From the NCBI GenBank assembly GCA_036924255.1, contig JAUPFN010000001.1:12659147-12723146 (forward strand): a DNA stretch of 64,000 nt, read 5' to 3'. Shown here piece by piece: positions 23,411-36,561 of this stretch. The translations under genes were made by a program, and so were the position numbers. The stretch comes from Apodemia mormo (lineage: Eukaryota > Arthropoda > Insecta > Lepidoptera > Riodinidae). The notes beneath the pieces are model-generated. The model had not been told where the DNA came from and did not search any database. It saw only the letters and a list, made by a program, of their open reading frames with translations. The first letter of the stretch is position 1, and each line of letters opens with the position of its first letter.

Positions 23411-25024
23411 ATACTTACCTTGAAGCGGAGAAATAGCGATGTAGTCACTTATAACTTCTCGTGCTTTGCCAATTTCAACAGTTAGTCGAATTGTCTGCTT
23501 CAGCTGCAATTCTACTGAATATACTTGTGGTAAAAGATTACCTGGTCACTGAGAAGAAAATTGATGAGACAGAGCTGGACATATTATAAACAGACGCAAC
23601 AGAGCTGGACATGTTATAAATAGACGCTTTAAACTAGGAACTCTAATAATAAAATCAAAAAAACTGTGTTAATAAATACCGTGCCGAACCTGACTGATAT
23701 TTATAAGAAGTGCATGACGAAGAAAATTATTTTCTGAGTATTTAAATACTGGGGCACAATTGAATGTTGTTGCATTAAAACATGTGGAATAAATTATATT
23801 ATACATAGAAACAGACGCATTTCTTTAGTAATGGATCCTTTAATGGAGTTACGGGATGTACAGTGGCAGCCATGTAAAAGTGACTACTCAAAACTCGGCT
23901 ATATTTAAAGATGATTCTGTGGTTGGAAATGAACCATTAAATGGTAAATTCAAAGTTGCTAGTAACTCAGACGTTCAATTACCACCGCAAGCGTCTATTC
24001 GTTGAAATAAATATTATTGGGAATAACTCGGGATAGATATCCGTGCATCACATATGTGATACCAAGACCTTGATAACAAAAATTCTGCTACGCCTGCTAC
24101 CTTACTCCGTAGACAAAGAGGTTATATCCTAATTAGAACCTGATTTAAGAATAAGAACTGTTGTTCTGGAAGAGGGACGATGTAATTACCCATGCTGTAC
24201 CGCGTGAATCATAGGAAACAGATGGAGACTGAAGTGATGGTGCAATATTTGAGGCTGATAAAGTTAAGGTGCGTAGCTAATTATATTACCAAATTAAAGT
24301 AACTGTTTCTGCAGTTGTCTGTGCTGGTTATTCCGTCTACTTAGTAATTTATCTGTGTTTACTATCTTGCCTGCTTCGACTGTTTTCTGTGTTAAATATT
24401 ATCTCTATATTTGCCTTATAAGCAAACTGTATAATTACCATACGAATACTTCTGTTATTGTGTGCTTACTTTTTCGTCTGCTTATACCGTTTCTCCCTGT
24501 TTATTATTTAATCTGCTTCTGATTATTAATTTATACTTTTATTTATACACTAAATATAAAAATATTGTACAAAAAGCAGACTTAATGCTAAATAAATAAT
24601 TTACCTGGCAACCTTAGAGTAGGAAAAGTAGAGTAGATGTGATATAAATACCTACTATAAGAATAATGACTACAAATTAAAATAAGTACACTGTGCAGGG
24701 CATACGTACGATATAATAAAAAGTTAGATAATAGGTATATAACTTATAATATACATAATATTTACTATTCTGTCTACATCGCGCCTAATTCTGCTGTTCT
24801 GATTTAACCGTTGCGATTCTGCTGTTCTGTACTTACAGTTCTGTTTATAGTCTATCATCAACATACGACTCGCTCCGGTTGCGTATGGGTAATATTACGT
24901 TGGTTAAATGAGAGTCACACATCAGTTAGTAAATGTGTTTATTAAACTGTATTTTAGTGTGATAACACGTCCAAGCATGAAAGTGTTCTATCGTGTCCGT
25001 TACAGGTAATACAAATTAAAAAAA

Positions 25025-25165
25025 AAACCTTTACAAAATATACACGTAAACCTTCCTCGTGAATTTTTCGTGAAAAGCGCATGAAAATCCGTTAAGTGAT
25101 TTTTTGAGTTTATCACGAACATATAAGCAGACAGACGCGGCGGGAGACTTTGTCTAATAACATGT
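25025..25165 (+). repeat. Nested dispersed-repeat fragment in the LTR element
   Basis: The segment with CATGAAAATCCGTTAAGTGA and AAGCAGACAGACGCGGCGGG resembles the conserved 3' part of a common lepidopteran repeat that ends in a GACAGAC...GACTTTG stretch. It interrupts what should be the pol region. The class is uncertain. Confidence 0.4.
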
Positions 25166-25270
25166 ATAGATCAATTTAAATATACATCATGTTTAATATT
25201 CTGTCTACTTCTACATGTGATATTTGTGTTTAAATTATTGTATTTGATATTTATCTATGTATACTATTGC

Positions 25271-25445
25271 GTCTGATTCTGCTGTTTTGATTTTACTGTT
25301 CTGATTTTGCTGTTCTGATTTTGCTGTTCGGATTTTACTGTTCTGATTTTGCTGTTCTGATTTTACTGTTCTGATTCTGCTGTTCTGATTTAACCGTTCC
25401 GATTCTGCTGTTCGGATTCTGGTGTTCTGATTCTGTTATTCTGTA
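25271..25445 (+). repeat. 14-bp minisatellite, about 12 units
   Basis: Tandem units of GCTGTTCTGATTTT with variants (ACTG, CGGATT, AACCGTTCC). A shorter related stretch is at 24795-24835 and looser TCTG-rich sequence runs from 24290 to 24540. It lies where reverse transcriptase would be expected. Confidence 0.75.
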
Positions 25446-25834
25446 CCTACAGTTCTTTTTCTATATGTATAAGTCAATGTCATATGTATTTAAGATAAAT
25501 ATTACTAGCACACTGTATAGCTGAATTGTATTGCTGGAAGTTACTTCCCGTACGAGTATATTTATAAACCAATATTGCAGTTATATTTTGTTTTGCGTTT
25601 CCACAGTAGCCTAATAATGAGCCTGTTTTATATTTTGGTAGAGTGACTACTAAATAATGAATGCAGTATCATAACAAATAGTAAACCTTGGCTGTGGTTG
25701 AGTCATTAAAGTGCTTTCGAATTAATTTTACTGACATTCAAGAACATTTAAGGTTTCATTATAACTGTCTGTTCAGCCATCAGAAGCTTTCAAGAAAAAA
25801 GATGTAGTACCTAAAATTGCTCGCTAATGGCTTT

Positions 25835-26830
25835 AAACTTAACATTTTGACATAGACGTGATTTACCAACCAGGGACAAATATGCGTTACGTAGACGTAT
25901 TAAGCCGCGACGCAGTTTCCAAAATTTTATATTTTGAAGACATAGACAATTGGTTTCGGACACTACAATTTCAGGACGAACAATTTCAATCTATTTACAA
26001 TCAGCTAAATAATGGAAGTCCTAATAATGATGTTAGAAACAACTCTTATATCTAGAATTATCGGAATAACCGAAAGGCTTAATGGAGAACGCCTTAGTGT
26101 ACCCAAAGCTGCGGGGTTATGTATAATGAAAATGTTTCACACCGACATCGATCATGTGGGTTTGAAGAAATGTTAAGATGCAACAAAGGCAAATTACCGG
26201 TTTTCACGCTTGTCTTGATTTATAAAAAGTATGTAGGGCCTGCCTGTGGAATGATTATTTAAATAAAAGAAATTATGGTTAACCAACTGGAAAATTTACC
26301 CTATAGGCAAACCAGACCATCTTATGCAAACGCTCCTCGCTCTAAAAGAGGAAGTCAAAATGTTTTAGTTATTATCGAATCTTTTACGAAAACTTTTGCT
26401 GTAAAACTTACTATAAGTCTTCATTCTACAGTTAATTCTACAGTTAACACTCTAAATAATTATGTACTTTGTTTTACGGTAAATTTTTGCTATCTTCGGT
26501 TACCCGAACCGTATAATTTCAGGTAAAGTACTATCCCTTAAGCATTGATGTTTCAAGGAGTTTTGTGTAAGACATAAAACCCATCTAACATTGAATGCGA
26601 TTTTCGTGCCACGAACTAATGGACAAGTGAACGTATAAACTGGACTCTGTTAAATCTATTAAATGCATTGTGCACAACTAACCATAAATAGTCTACTTGG
26701 GACGAGGCAATACCGGAAATTATCATGAAAATGAATCACACAGTGTATGACACAATTAAATTCAGCCCGTATGAACTTATGTTTGCTCATAAGAAAAATT
26801 GGGTGCCCAAAATAGCGGAAAAAGTTTAGG
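25835..26830 (+). pseudogene. RNase H end and integrase remnants
   Basis: The frame at 25858-26055 reads DVIYQPGTNMRYVDVLSRD, the characteristic junction after the RNase H domain of Ty3/gypsy pol. The frame at 26275-26526 contains SQNVLVIIESFTKTFAVKL, which matches the start of the integrase catalytic core. Near 26590 a FVPRTNGQVNV block resembles the later integrase motif but has stops. All parts are separated by stops or shifts, so it is a pseudogene. Confidence 0.6.
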
Positions 26831-27388
26831 TATTAAATGTAAGGAAAAACAAAGGAGGACAAATGATAACATAACAAGAAAATAAGACATATGACAGTTA
26901 AGTGTAACATAAGTAGGAATGGAGGTAAATGACATCCTGAAGATGCTAAAAGGTGAAGTCGGTTATGTAATATATTAAAAATATAAATGCTGTGAAGTGA
27001 TGTTAAAGTATAAGCGTCTAATAAGAATGAAATTTAACCAACTGCAGGCGATGGAAAGTATAGAATAGAATAATAATATATAAAATAGTACAAGTTTGTC
27101 TAAATGATCGCTATAATATTCACAGTATAAAAGAAATGAAGGTATATTATAAACTTGTTGAATAGTACATGCTGATGTATTGTGACCTCGTAAAAGTGTT
27201 ATTAACTATGATACAAACTCTGCCGATAGCGATAAAGATGCTGTGGACACGCAAAGTTTGATTGACCTTTTAGAAAGTTAGACAATATTTAAGCTGTAGG
27301 GTCGACTTAACTATGCTAAAGTAATCAAAACCTTCTCTAATGTGTTTTTGTGAATACCTTGATGGTATTCACTTTTCAGGATGGCCGA

Positions 27389-27577
27389 TGTTACGCGCCG
27401 CTATTGTAGTCTATGACATCGAGCGCTATAAAAAAGAATACTTGTGACGGCGAGGCGACGTTAAGAAAATATCTGACGATCGGATGGATTGGTTGTCATT
27501 CTGATATTCTGATTTGATTTACTGTAAAATTAATACAAAATTATAGTGATTGACAAAACTATTGGCTTTAATTAACA
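27389..27577 (+). repeat. 3' LTR
   Basis: TGTTACGCGCCGC to TTTAATTAACA. It is followed by AAAT, the same four bases that precede the 5' LTR. Confidence 0.85.
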
Positions 27578-27599
27578 AAATATTTTTTGTCAGTTATTT

Positions 27600-27982
27600 T
27601 TTTTTAATTTAAATCTGTTAAACCAAAGCTTATCATTTAGACTGCTCATAGTCCTAGGTTCGATCCCCAGGTCGAGCAAAGGTATTATTAAAATTTTTTC
27701 GGGGTTTCCTCGAAAGTCTTAAACCTTAGTAGCTGCTCAGAGTCGGGCGGAAAAGTGCATTACCACTCCCGTCCCTTGGATGAGCACGTAAAACTGTCGG
27801 TCCTGGTTATCGCTAGGAATAGTCGATAATCGGTAACACATCGGTAAATGCGGCGATTAGGATTACCACTTACCTCGCCAACCGACAAACCGTTGAATCA
27901 CGGTGAACCAGAAATTCTATAGACGTTTAGTTTAATCTGCTTTTTTATTTAAATTTGTTAAACCGAAGCTTATTATCATTTA
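27600..27982 (+). repeat. tRNA-derived SINE between 40-bp direct repeats
   Basis: A B-box-like TAGGTTCGATCCCCAGG at 27654 and a body with TCGGGCGGAAAAGTGC and GTCGGTCCTGGTTAT suggest a SINE of about 250 bp. It is flanked by similar ~40-bp segments (TTTAAATCTGTTAAACC at 27608 and TTTAAATTTGTTAAACC at 27948). These are too long and too diverged for an ordinary target-site duplication. Confidence 0.5.
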
Positions 27983-29025
27983 AAGCATCTTATTATCATG
28001 CTCAAAGTGCCGAAAATGAGTCTACTATTAATGTTTTGATGTTAAGGAAATAGTCAACGTAAAGTGTAGTACCACGCCTAAGCTAGGCTAGTTAACTGCT
28101 CGGTTGAGCATACATTCATATTTTTCGGTAATCCTGCAATTCTTCGTTACTTGACTACTTACTTATGTACCAATATGATTACATCGTCGCCACAATTATA
28201 ATGATTTTTATGAAAATACGAACACTAAGTTTTTCACACACTTTCAATCGCATGGCTTAGTAAAGCAAAAGGTAATAGGAAATGTAGTTATTCACACATT
28301 CGTAGCACACAAACTTTATCGCTAATTTGTTCTGCTGTATCTAAGTTTAGCGGAGAGGTGAAATTCAGAAAAAAAGAGTTGCTGAAAATAATTGCCTAAT
28401 ATCGTATTAACTGCAGCCGTTCATAGTTCCCCAAACCACTTTTATCTAATCTTATTTTCATATCTGATACGGTATCTAGCAAAATTTTACCTGCTGAGTA
28501 ATTTCCGTGGGCTGACATGTAATTTCCATGGACCGCAAATGTTCAATATTTTTTTTTAGGAAAAGTATAGATCCACTACGTGTCGAATTTTCATATGTTC
28601 TTTAAATTTGCATATACTTTTAAAATGTTTATGTAATTTACTTTAATTAAGTGATTTCAAAAATGCCATGGAAATTACATAGAGAACATACATACATACA
28701 TTTTTGAAGAATCACCCTTACAAAAGGTTAAATTTGTAAGTTTGTCAGTTTATTTTTAGGAAGTAACCTCTGAAAGTACGAATCCAATTTTGAAAGTACT
28801 TTCACCAACAAAAAGCTACATTATTCTTGAGTGACATAGACTACACTTATCCCAATTTTCCCCATGGACCAGGACCAAAACGGGTTTATACCATGGGAAA
28901 TCTTAGATAGAAACTCAAACTATTTCAATATCTGTGGAAATACCTACAATTTCAATATAAAAAATAAGCTAACGTCCACAATGGAAAAACCTTAAAAACA
29001 ACAAAGAAAAATATCGACACGCGGG
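27983..29025. other. No recognisable gene
   Basis: AT-rich sequence with CCATGGAAATTAC-type motifs at about 28520-28540 and 28667-28682 that echo 22110-22160. No coding frame was recognised. Confidence 0.35.
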
Positions 29026-29075
29026 ATTTGAACCTGCGACCATTTCCCTAAAGCCGGGACTTCCACAATGGACTT
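29026..29075 (-). repeat. tRNA-like SINE fragment
   Basis: On the minus strand GGTCGCAGGTTCAAATCCCG is a strong B-box/T-loop match preceded by TTTAGGGAAAT. No acceptor stem or anticodon arm can be drawn, so it is a SINE piece and not a tRNA gene. Confidence 0.45.
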
Positions 29076-30148
<1,073 letters not shown>

Positions 30149-30312
30149 TGATTTAGGATCGCTACATTAAAACGTGAATAAATATACACGATACAATTCC
30201 TATTGTTCATATTAAATGTTCCCTTCAATGTACCCATACAAGATAACATTCATGCAAGAGAATTTAATGAGACAATATTCGATTTACAGACGATACAGAT
30301 TTATATATGTAT

Positions 30313-30549
<237 letters not shown>

Positions 30550-30564
30550 CTGACTAATAAATAG

Positions 30565-30660
30565 TGGTAAGCATTGACGCTATTCCTGCAGGAATAGGTA
30601 AAGTGGTGGTGCCAGACCCAGGTGAGACGTAGAAGAAATCTACCACCTAGCATGCGACAT
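30565..30660 (-). repeat. Family B retroposon, internal fragment
   Basis: Plus-strand CATTGACGCTATTCCTGC, GTAAAGTGGTGGTGCCAGAC and CTACCACCTAGCA blocks. Confidence 0.65.
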
Positions 30661-31123
30661 TATCAAAAGCAAAGAAACGGAATTGTTATAGAATCACTTT
30701 GTTATCCTTCTGTTTGTTTGTCCGTCAGTCTGTACTTGATCTCGGATCCTTTACCTCGTAAACGCTCGGAGGTATCATGCTGAAACTAAACCATATACTC
30801 AGTCGCACAGTCCCTTGACGTTGTGACAAAATTAAACTTCTTAGTTAACATAACAAAAGGATACGACCGTTTATGCCGCTAAAAACATATATGTCTTCAC
30901 TCTCATGCGAATCAAAATTTATAGGTACTTTTCCATTGAAGTAGAACTATGAAGGCAAATAATATCGTCTTATAGGTACTACAAGTACGGGGAAAAGCTG
31001 TAAACTTTGCATTTGTAATAAAATCAATAATATGGCGTTTATTTAAAGGACATAGGTTTTGGAAACTGAATTTCGGGACAAGGTCGAAAAAATTGCGTGA
31101 CTCGGTTCCTGAAATATTTATAC
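30661..31123. other. No gene; diverged repeat fragment
   Basis: A TTTGTTTGTCCGTCAGTCTG stretch at 30713 resembles the variable part of the dispersed repeat at 61463. The remainder is featureless. Confidence 0.35.
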
Positions 31124-31545
31124 CTAGCTTTTGCCCGCGGCTTCGCTCGCGTTAAACTGATCTATACTATAAAATTTCAGCCCCTCCTATTAGAGGTTGG
31201 GGCAGATTTCCAAAAAAATGACGCCACAAATTTTTTGTTAATCACAAATAGTCTGCATACCAATTTTTATCTGTCTACCTTGAAAATTGCGGAATGCCCT
31301 ATACAAAATTCCACCCTACGTTTTAAGGAAGTGGGGGGGTTAGAAAGAGCAAAAAGTACCTTATGCCACTTTTCATCCCTTCAACTATTTTCACTTAAAA
31401 ATCACGTCAATTCGTCGCTACGTTTTTGCGTAAAAGACGGACAAACAAACACAGACATACAATTTCCCATGTATTATTTTAGTATTTTACTACAAAGTAC
31501 AAAACCGTCAGTGGTGAGTCCGACTCGCACTTGTCCGGTTTAATT
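31124..31545 (-). repeat. Family C-like element with a second repeat end
   Basis: On the plus strand CTAGCTTTTGCCCGCGGCTTC at the left is a family C end. AAAGACGGACAAACAAACACAGAC follows near 31433. The right end, GTCCGACTCGCACTTGTCC, matches the end of the repeat at 61463-61890. Thus two dispersed repeat ends are joined here. The 148-codon open frame across it is not a gene. Confidence 0.5.
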
Positions 31546-32201
31546 TTTTAAAATTAATCCTGATCCATTAACGATGGGTATTTATTTTGATCAAAGCCAT
31601 TGGAAGCAATTAATATGTTTGAGTTTAATGTGGAAAAGGTTTTTCTAAAATCGACATGGACTAATTAATTTATTGGGTTACCGAAAGAGCTCGTATTCTA
31701 TATTTCAGAAAATTGTGCATAAGATCCAACAAAAGGGATGTATGAATCAAGTTTTCTAAACCGCCATATTGTGGGAAACCTTTTAGCCAAAAAGGAAGCC
31801 AGGTTTCTTTGACGTTTGATGTTTTTTTGGACTTAGAAGATTTACTAGAATTGTAACAAAAATGCAAGCGGTGTAGTAAATTACGTATGCTGATGCAAAT
31901 CGAATGTCAATGCGTTTGTTTGTCTTGGGTATTCTCATAGTAAGTAATAATGAATATATAGATGTTGAAAGTTATTCTAACCACAATTCTTAATCTGTAA
32001 TCTTGTCCATAATCCTCTGCTTATGCCATCTGTTTCCTCCACATACACAAATTCTGTACAATTGTTTGGCAACGAATGTTGGAGTGTGATATATCAGAAA
32101 GGGTATGAAGGAATAAATAATTGGTCAGGGTGAGAGCGTTATGAATTATAATAATATTTGGTATAACATTCGCAAATTGCACTCGTAATACTGTAGTGTG
32201 T

Positions 32202-32244
<43 letters not shown>

Positions 32245-32728
32245 GTGAGAGAGAGTGTTTGTGTGTGAATTATTATGCAAAACAGCATCTGGTCTATTCT
32301 TTCTTCCATTTCTCCATTTCCATTACATTTAACTGCATTGCTCCTAGATATTATATACATAGGGTAAACCAGAGTGTTATTGCCCACCGAGAGTGATTGC
32401 CCGCTTTAAGAAAAATATTGTCAGATGCTACCTTTAAATCATTCTAATTCGATTAAAATTACCAGTTGGCTCTATGATGAATAGTAGATTTTAAAATTGA
32501 TAATGTGCAACATTAAGAAAAAACAGTATAATGGGGGATTTTGTCAAGACACGTGAACATATTACTTAAACAGGTAAGCATTTTAGCATATTTCTTAAGT
32601 AATGACTTACTTAGAGGGTAAAGGTTTTATGTCCATTTTATTTGATATTCATGTATTGGTTTATACCAATTAGTTAGAGACTTTATTAAGCTATAAGAAA
32701 AAGTAGTAATAAAAATTGTTTAACAGTT

Positions 32729-32790
<62 letters not shown>

Positions 32791-32984
32791 AACCGGCATG
32801 GATATTTGCATAAAATCCAACTTAGCTCTTAATTTTTAATTTTTAATTTAATTAATAAATTACTAAGTATACTTGAAAATGTATCAGAATATGAATAAGT
32901 GGAAAGATGCTAAGCGATACAAATTTATACACAGAGAGAGAAAATGTATATAGGAAATGGTATGTACTTAATTATATGCAATTT
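31546..32984. other. Non-coding stretch with microsatellites
   Basis: It holds a (TG)n microsatellite at 32195-32241 and a (TA)n array at 32733-32785. No gene was recognised. Confidence 0.6.
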
Positions 32985-33174
32985 GGATGTTAAGATGGAT
33001 GAATGTTTGTTACTCTATCACGCAAAAACCGCTGAACTGATTTGGATGAAAATTGGCAAACGTGTAGGATATGACCGGTAACAGCACTTAGGCTGCTTTT
33101 TATCCGGGAAAAGTTACTTTTTCCCCCGGATACCAAAAACTTTTATAATGCAGCAAACTGCAAGTTGCAGCTAG
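32985..33174 (+). mobile_element. Family C element
   Basis: ATGTTTGTTACTCTATCACGC, GATTTGGATGAAAATTGG and a 3' GCAAGTTGCAGCTAG followed by T. The 5' end is diverged. Confidence 0.55.
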
Positions 33175-33410
33175 TAGTATTATAAATGCGAAAGTACGTT
33201 TGAATTGATGAATGCATGTTTGTTACTCTGACGCAAAAAGGGTCAAGCCAATTTGGATGAAATTTGGCACACATGTAGTGTGTATGTGTGTATGGCAATC
33301 TGGAATAGCACATAGGCTATTTTTTATTCCGGATGGATGAATGTTTGTTACTCAATCACGTGAATGTGGCTGAACTGATTTGGATAAAATTTGGCAGGCA
33401 TGTCATGATG
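33175..33410 (+). mobile_element. Two truncated family C copies in tandem
   Basis: Directly after the CTAG at 33174 a second copy starts at TATTATAAATGCGAAAGTACG and runs to about 33330, then a third starts GGATGGATGAATGTTTGTTAC. Both lack the 3' end. A further diverged fragment, in the opposite orientation, lies at 33805-33860. Confidence 0.5.
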
Positions 33411-33514
33411 ATCCAGGTCATTATAACTGACTTAAATCACTTACATATGATGAAATAGAAAATCTAATTTTGTAACATTATATCATAGTCTTTTAAACTT
33501 TTAAATCATTTAAA

Positions 33515-33595
33515 CACACACGCACACACACACACATACACACACACGTGCGCGCATACATTACACATACACCCACTTACCCACACACAAAATAC
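33515..33595. repeat. CA-rich microsatellite
   Basis: ACACACACGCACACACAC with CGTGCGCGC and CCCAC interruptions. Confidence 0.85.
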
Positions 33596-33988
33596 TTACA
33601 TCTCTTCACATAATCTTTCCTTCAACTAACTATTGCTTTTTATTTTAACCTCAATATCTAGTAAAATTAACTTGTTTATTCTATGGAGAGGGGCGTGGAT
33701 GGCTGCGACTCAGTTATTATACTTTTCTAGCTATCAACGTTCAATTTTATTTCTTGATGTATAATTTTCTGTTGGCGAATAATAATAATTATTATTATTA
33801 TGACATGCCTGCCAAATTTTATACAAACAGCACATAGGCTATTTTTATCCCGGGAAAGTCAGTTTATTTGTCAGTTTATTAGTCACGAAGAGGCGGACCT
33901 TGGCGACTCGCATCGCATTCAACAAAATCAGACGTGCAAAAATCCGCCACGCTACGCCCCGGCATAATGTGCGATAGTATATATAAAA

Positions 33989-34151
33989 CTAGCTGTGCCC
34001 GCGACTTCGTTCGCGTGGAAAAAATTCTAAAATATCCTATGTCCTTCTCCTGGCTCTAAACTACCTCCCTGCCAATTTTCAGCTAAATCGGTTCAGCCGT
34101 TCTTGAGTTATAAGTGGAGTAACTAACACGACTTTCTTTTATATATATAGA
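33989..34151 (-). mobile_element. Family C element, subtype with GCCCGCGACTTCG end
   Basis: Plus-strand CTAGCTGTGCCCGCGACTTC at the left and TTTATATATATAGA at the right. The GGTTCAGCCGTTCTTGAGTT core is intact. A compact and relatively undiverged copy. Confidence 0.65.
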
Positions 34152-35069
34152 TGTATGAAAGTGATCTAGGCTAATTTTGCTATGCACCTTTATCCGCTGA
34201 GGCCGTTCTAGTGTGCTCGATCTTATACTATTATGTCCGAAATATTTACTATTAATATAATTTTATTTTTGAATCATTTTTATATTTCCAGTTACATACG
34301 TAAAAGTAAAAAATGTGAGTTAAATAATACTCTTTACATAATGTAAATGACTAATGTGAATTACGAAACAAAAGGACATATCAAAACTTACACTTACAAC
34401 TTACATAACAGAAAGAATATCAAAACTTCAAGTGCAGGTTGGTCTCGTATACGTAGGTTCCCATATCACTGAACGATATTAACTGAGGTAACTTGTATGC
34501 GGGCCCACATGTTTCTTTTTTATATTTTTTTGCGATAGCGGCTACAGTAACACGCATTCTGCGAAAATTTCAAGTCTCTACCTATTTCCGTTCTCTTTTC
34601 TCGTTCTTGTTCGTAAGAGATAGAGAACTTTGACAGACAAACAATTTAAAATGTTTCCGTTTGTCACCGTTTTTGTACGGGACCCCAAATATGTACGATA
34701 TTACTATGTAATTATATTTTTCATTTTTTTATCTACTCTAATATTATAAAGAGGAAAGATTATACTGTTTGTAAGTTTGTAACGGATTAATTTAAAAATA
34801 CTTATAGATAACTACACTTTCCAAGAGTAAGATAGGTTATTTTTTATCCGAATAAGCAAAGTAAAGAAATAATTTAGGATTACATAAACAAAATCATCGG
34901 CGACAATCAGTTTTCAAATAAAATTATATTTAACCTACATTTAAGTAAATTATTATTGTTAAAATTTATAACGGACGACCAAAACCATTATAAAATGGCC
35001 TGTAAAAACGGCGCTAACGGTAGGAGAGCATTGTTATGCAAAACGAAAGTGGTGGAAATGAAAGTGAAT
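34152..35069. other. No recognisable gene
   Basis: The segment at 34530-34690 (GCGATAGCGGCTACAGTAAC to TACGGGACCCC) resembles another common dispersed insect repeat. Nothing coding was recognised. Confidence 0.35.
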
Positions 35070-35215
35070 GATTAATGAATGCTATTGAGGTGAAAGATGG
35101 ACGACATTTTCGCAGATCATTTCATTTGCACAAAAATGTTTTTAACGTAAATTATACAATTTCCGAAAGAAATATAGGTAACTAGTGTACCTTTCACATT
35201 TTATGTTTTTCGAAA
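35070..35215 (+). repeat. Family F repeat, copy 1
   Basis: GAATGATTAATGAATG, GGTGAAAGATGGACGACAT, TTCATTTGCACAAAAATG and GTAAATTATACA blocks occur in the same order at 54540-54665. Confidence 0.55.
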
Positions 35216-35321
35216 TTATTTTACGTCCCCTATAATAAAATTTAACAAGTTTTTACATCGTCCGTCTTCTTAAGTTGGCGGAGTTAGGATTAAAAAAAGT
35301 GAAAGAAAAAAGTGTTTGTAA

Positions 35322-35372
35322 CACAATTGGCTAAGCACTTGTACTCTAATTTCACATCAAAACTTTATTTTT
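35322..35372 (+). repeat. 51-bp direct repeat, copy 1
   Basis: AACACAATTGGCTAAGCACT followed by TGTACTCTAATTTCACATC; it recurs at 36195-36245 with a few changes. Confidence 0.7.
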
Positions 35373-35589
35373 GTATATCACTCGACCTGTTTCACTTTTT
35401 AAGCATCTTCAGGACGTAATACAACTTAAATTGATTATAATCATTATTGTTGACTGTTGTGAGATATAAACCAACATAAATATTGTTTGTAAGTGGGTAA
35501 ACTTACACATCGTTCAACAGTATTTATTGTCAGCCCAAATGATTCTCCCCTAAGATGTGGGAAAATTTTTAATTTACAATTATTGTACT

Positions 35590-35755
35590 CATGGGCGTAC
35601 CCAAGTTCTGGGCCAGGGGGGGGGGGGGGGTAACCGCAACATTTTTTGACTATTTTTGTCTTAATATTTACAACAGTAGATAGTTAGTAGAGAGGTAAAC
35701 AAATTCCAGGGGAGGCAGCTGTCCCTCCCTGGCCCCCTCGGTACGCCCATGATTG
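35590..35755. repeat. Inverted-repeat element with G-run
   Basis: ATGGGCGTACCCAAG near 35592 and its inverted counterpart CGGTACGCCCATG near 35737, with GGGCCAGGGGG and CCTGGCCCCC further in. A 14-base G run starts near 35617. Similar degenerate pieces occur near 58000-58150 and 63030-63430. Confidence 0.6.
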
Positions 35756-36194
35756 CACTAATTTATTTATTTATTTTTTCTTCTGTACACACAGAAATAC
35801 AAAACAATACTTATTTAAAAAGAAAATGTATATACAATGGCATGCTTATCTCTTTAAGAGATTTCTTCCAGCAAAACCAGCCATACAGATTGTTGACAAA
35901 AAATCAATAGTTATGAACAGCAGGCATGGTGTACATTTAAGATTAAAAACTAACTAAAACAAATTTCAACAAAACAAACAAGGATAAATGCAAGGTAAAA
36001 ATTGCTTCTTTGATAATTTCTATAAAAAGTGAGTGAGACAGAATCTATGATAAAAATTGAATGTGAGTAAGTGAAAGAAAAGAAAATACAGTCACATCTA
36101 TTTTTTAAATAACAATATTTGCGAAATCACTAGGTAAGCACTTATTTATGTTCTATACTTTCCATCGTCGGCACTTGGTGAAATTTCAAAATTG

Positions 36195-36245
36195 TAACAC
36201 AATTGGTTAAGCACTTGTACTCTAATTTCACATTAAAACTTTGAT
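36195..36245 (+). repeat. 51-bp direct repeat, copy 2
   Basis: It matches 35322-35372 (AACACAATTGGTTAAGCACT, TGTACTCTAATTTCACATT). The intervening 820 bp has no recognisable gene. Confidence 0.7.
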
Positions 36246-36320
36246 TTTTTGCTTTGATGGGACGATGTGGTCGCTCGGCGACAAAGTTCTAAATAAATTA
36301 AAAAAAAAACGTTTAACATC

Positions 36321-36558
<238 letters not shown>

Positions 36559-36561
36559 ATA

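Larger units (their letters stand above)
22266..27577 (+). mobile_element. Gypsy-like LTR retrotransposon, 5.3 kb, degenerate interior
   Basis: Two 189-bp LTRs (22266-22454, 27389-27577) with TG...CA ends differ at a single base that I could see. A 4-bp AAAT flanks the outside on both sides (22262-22265 and 27578-27581), matching a target-site duplication. Between them are a gag-like fragment (23040-23410) and RNase H/integrase remnants (25835-26830), all with stops and shifts. No full reverse transcriptase was recognised, and a 14-bp minisatellite and foreign fragments occupy 24290-25460. This copy cannot encode its own proteins; if it moved recently it did so in trans. The Ty3/gypsy assignment rests on the capsid- and integrase-like fragments. 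Confidence 0.8.

Noticed and set aside
25271..25445. CRISPR-like array
   Set aside because: Units are 14 bp without spacers; it is a minisatellite in a eukaryotic retroelement.
31097..31543. 148-codon plus-strand frame
   Set aside because: It lies across two joined dispersed-repeat ends; the residues match repeat sequence, not a protein.
35617..35630. G run as a quadruplex regulatory element
   Set aside because: It is part of an inverted-repeat element with variable G runs; there is no evidence of function.
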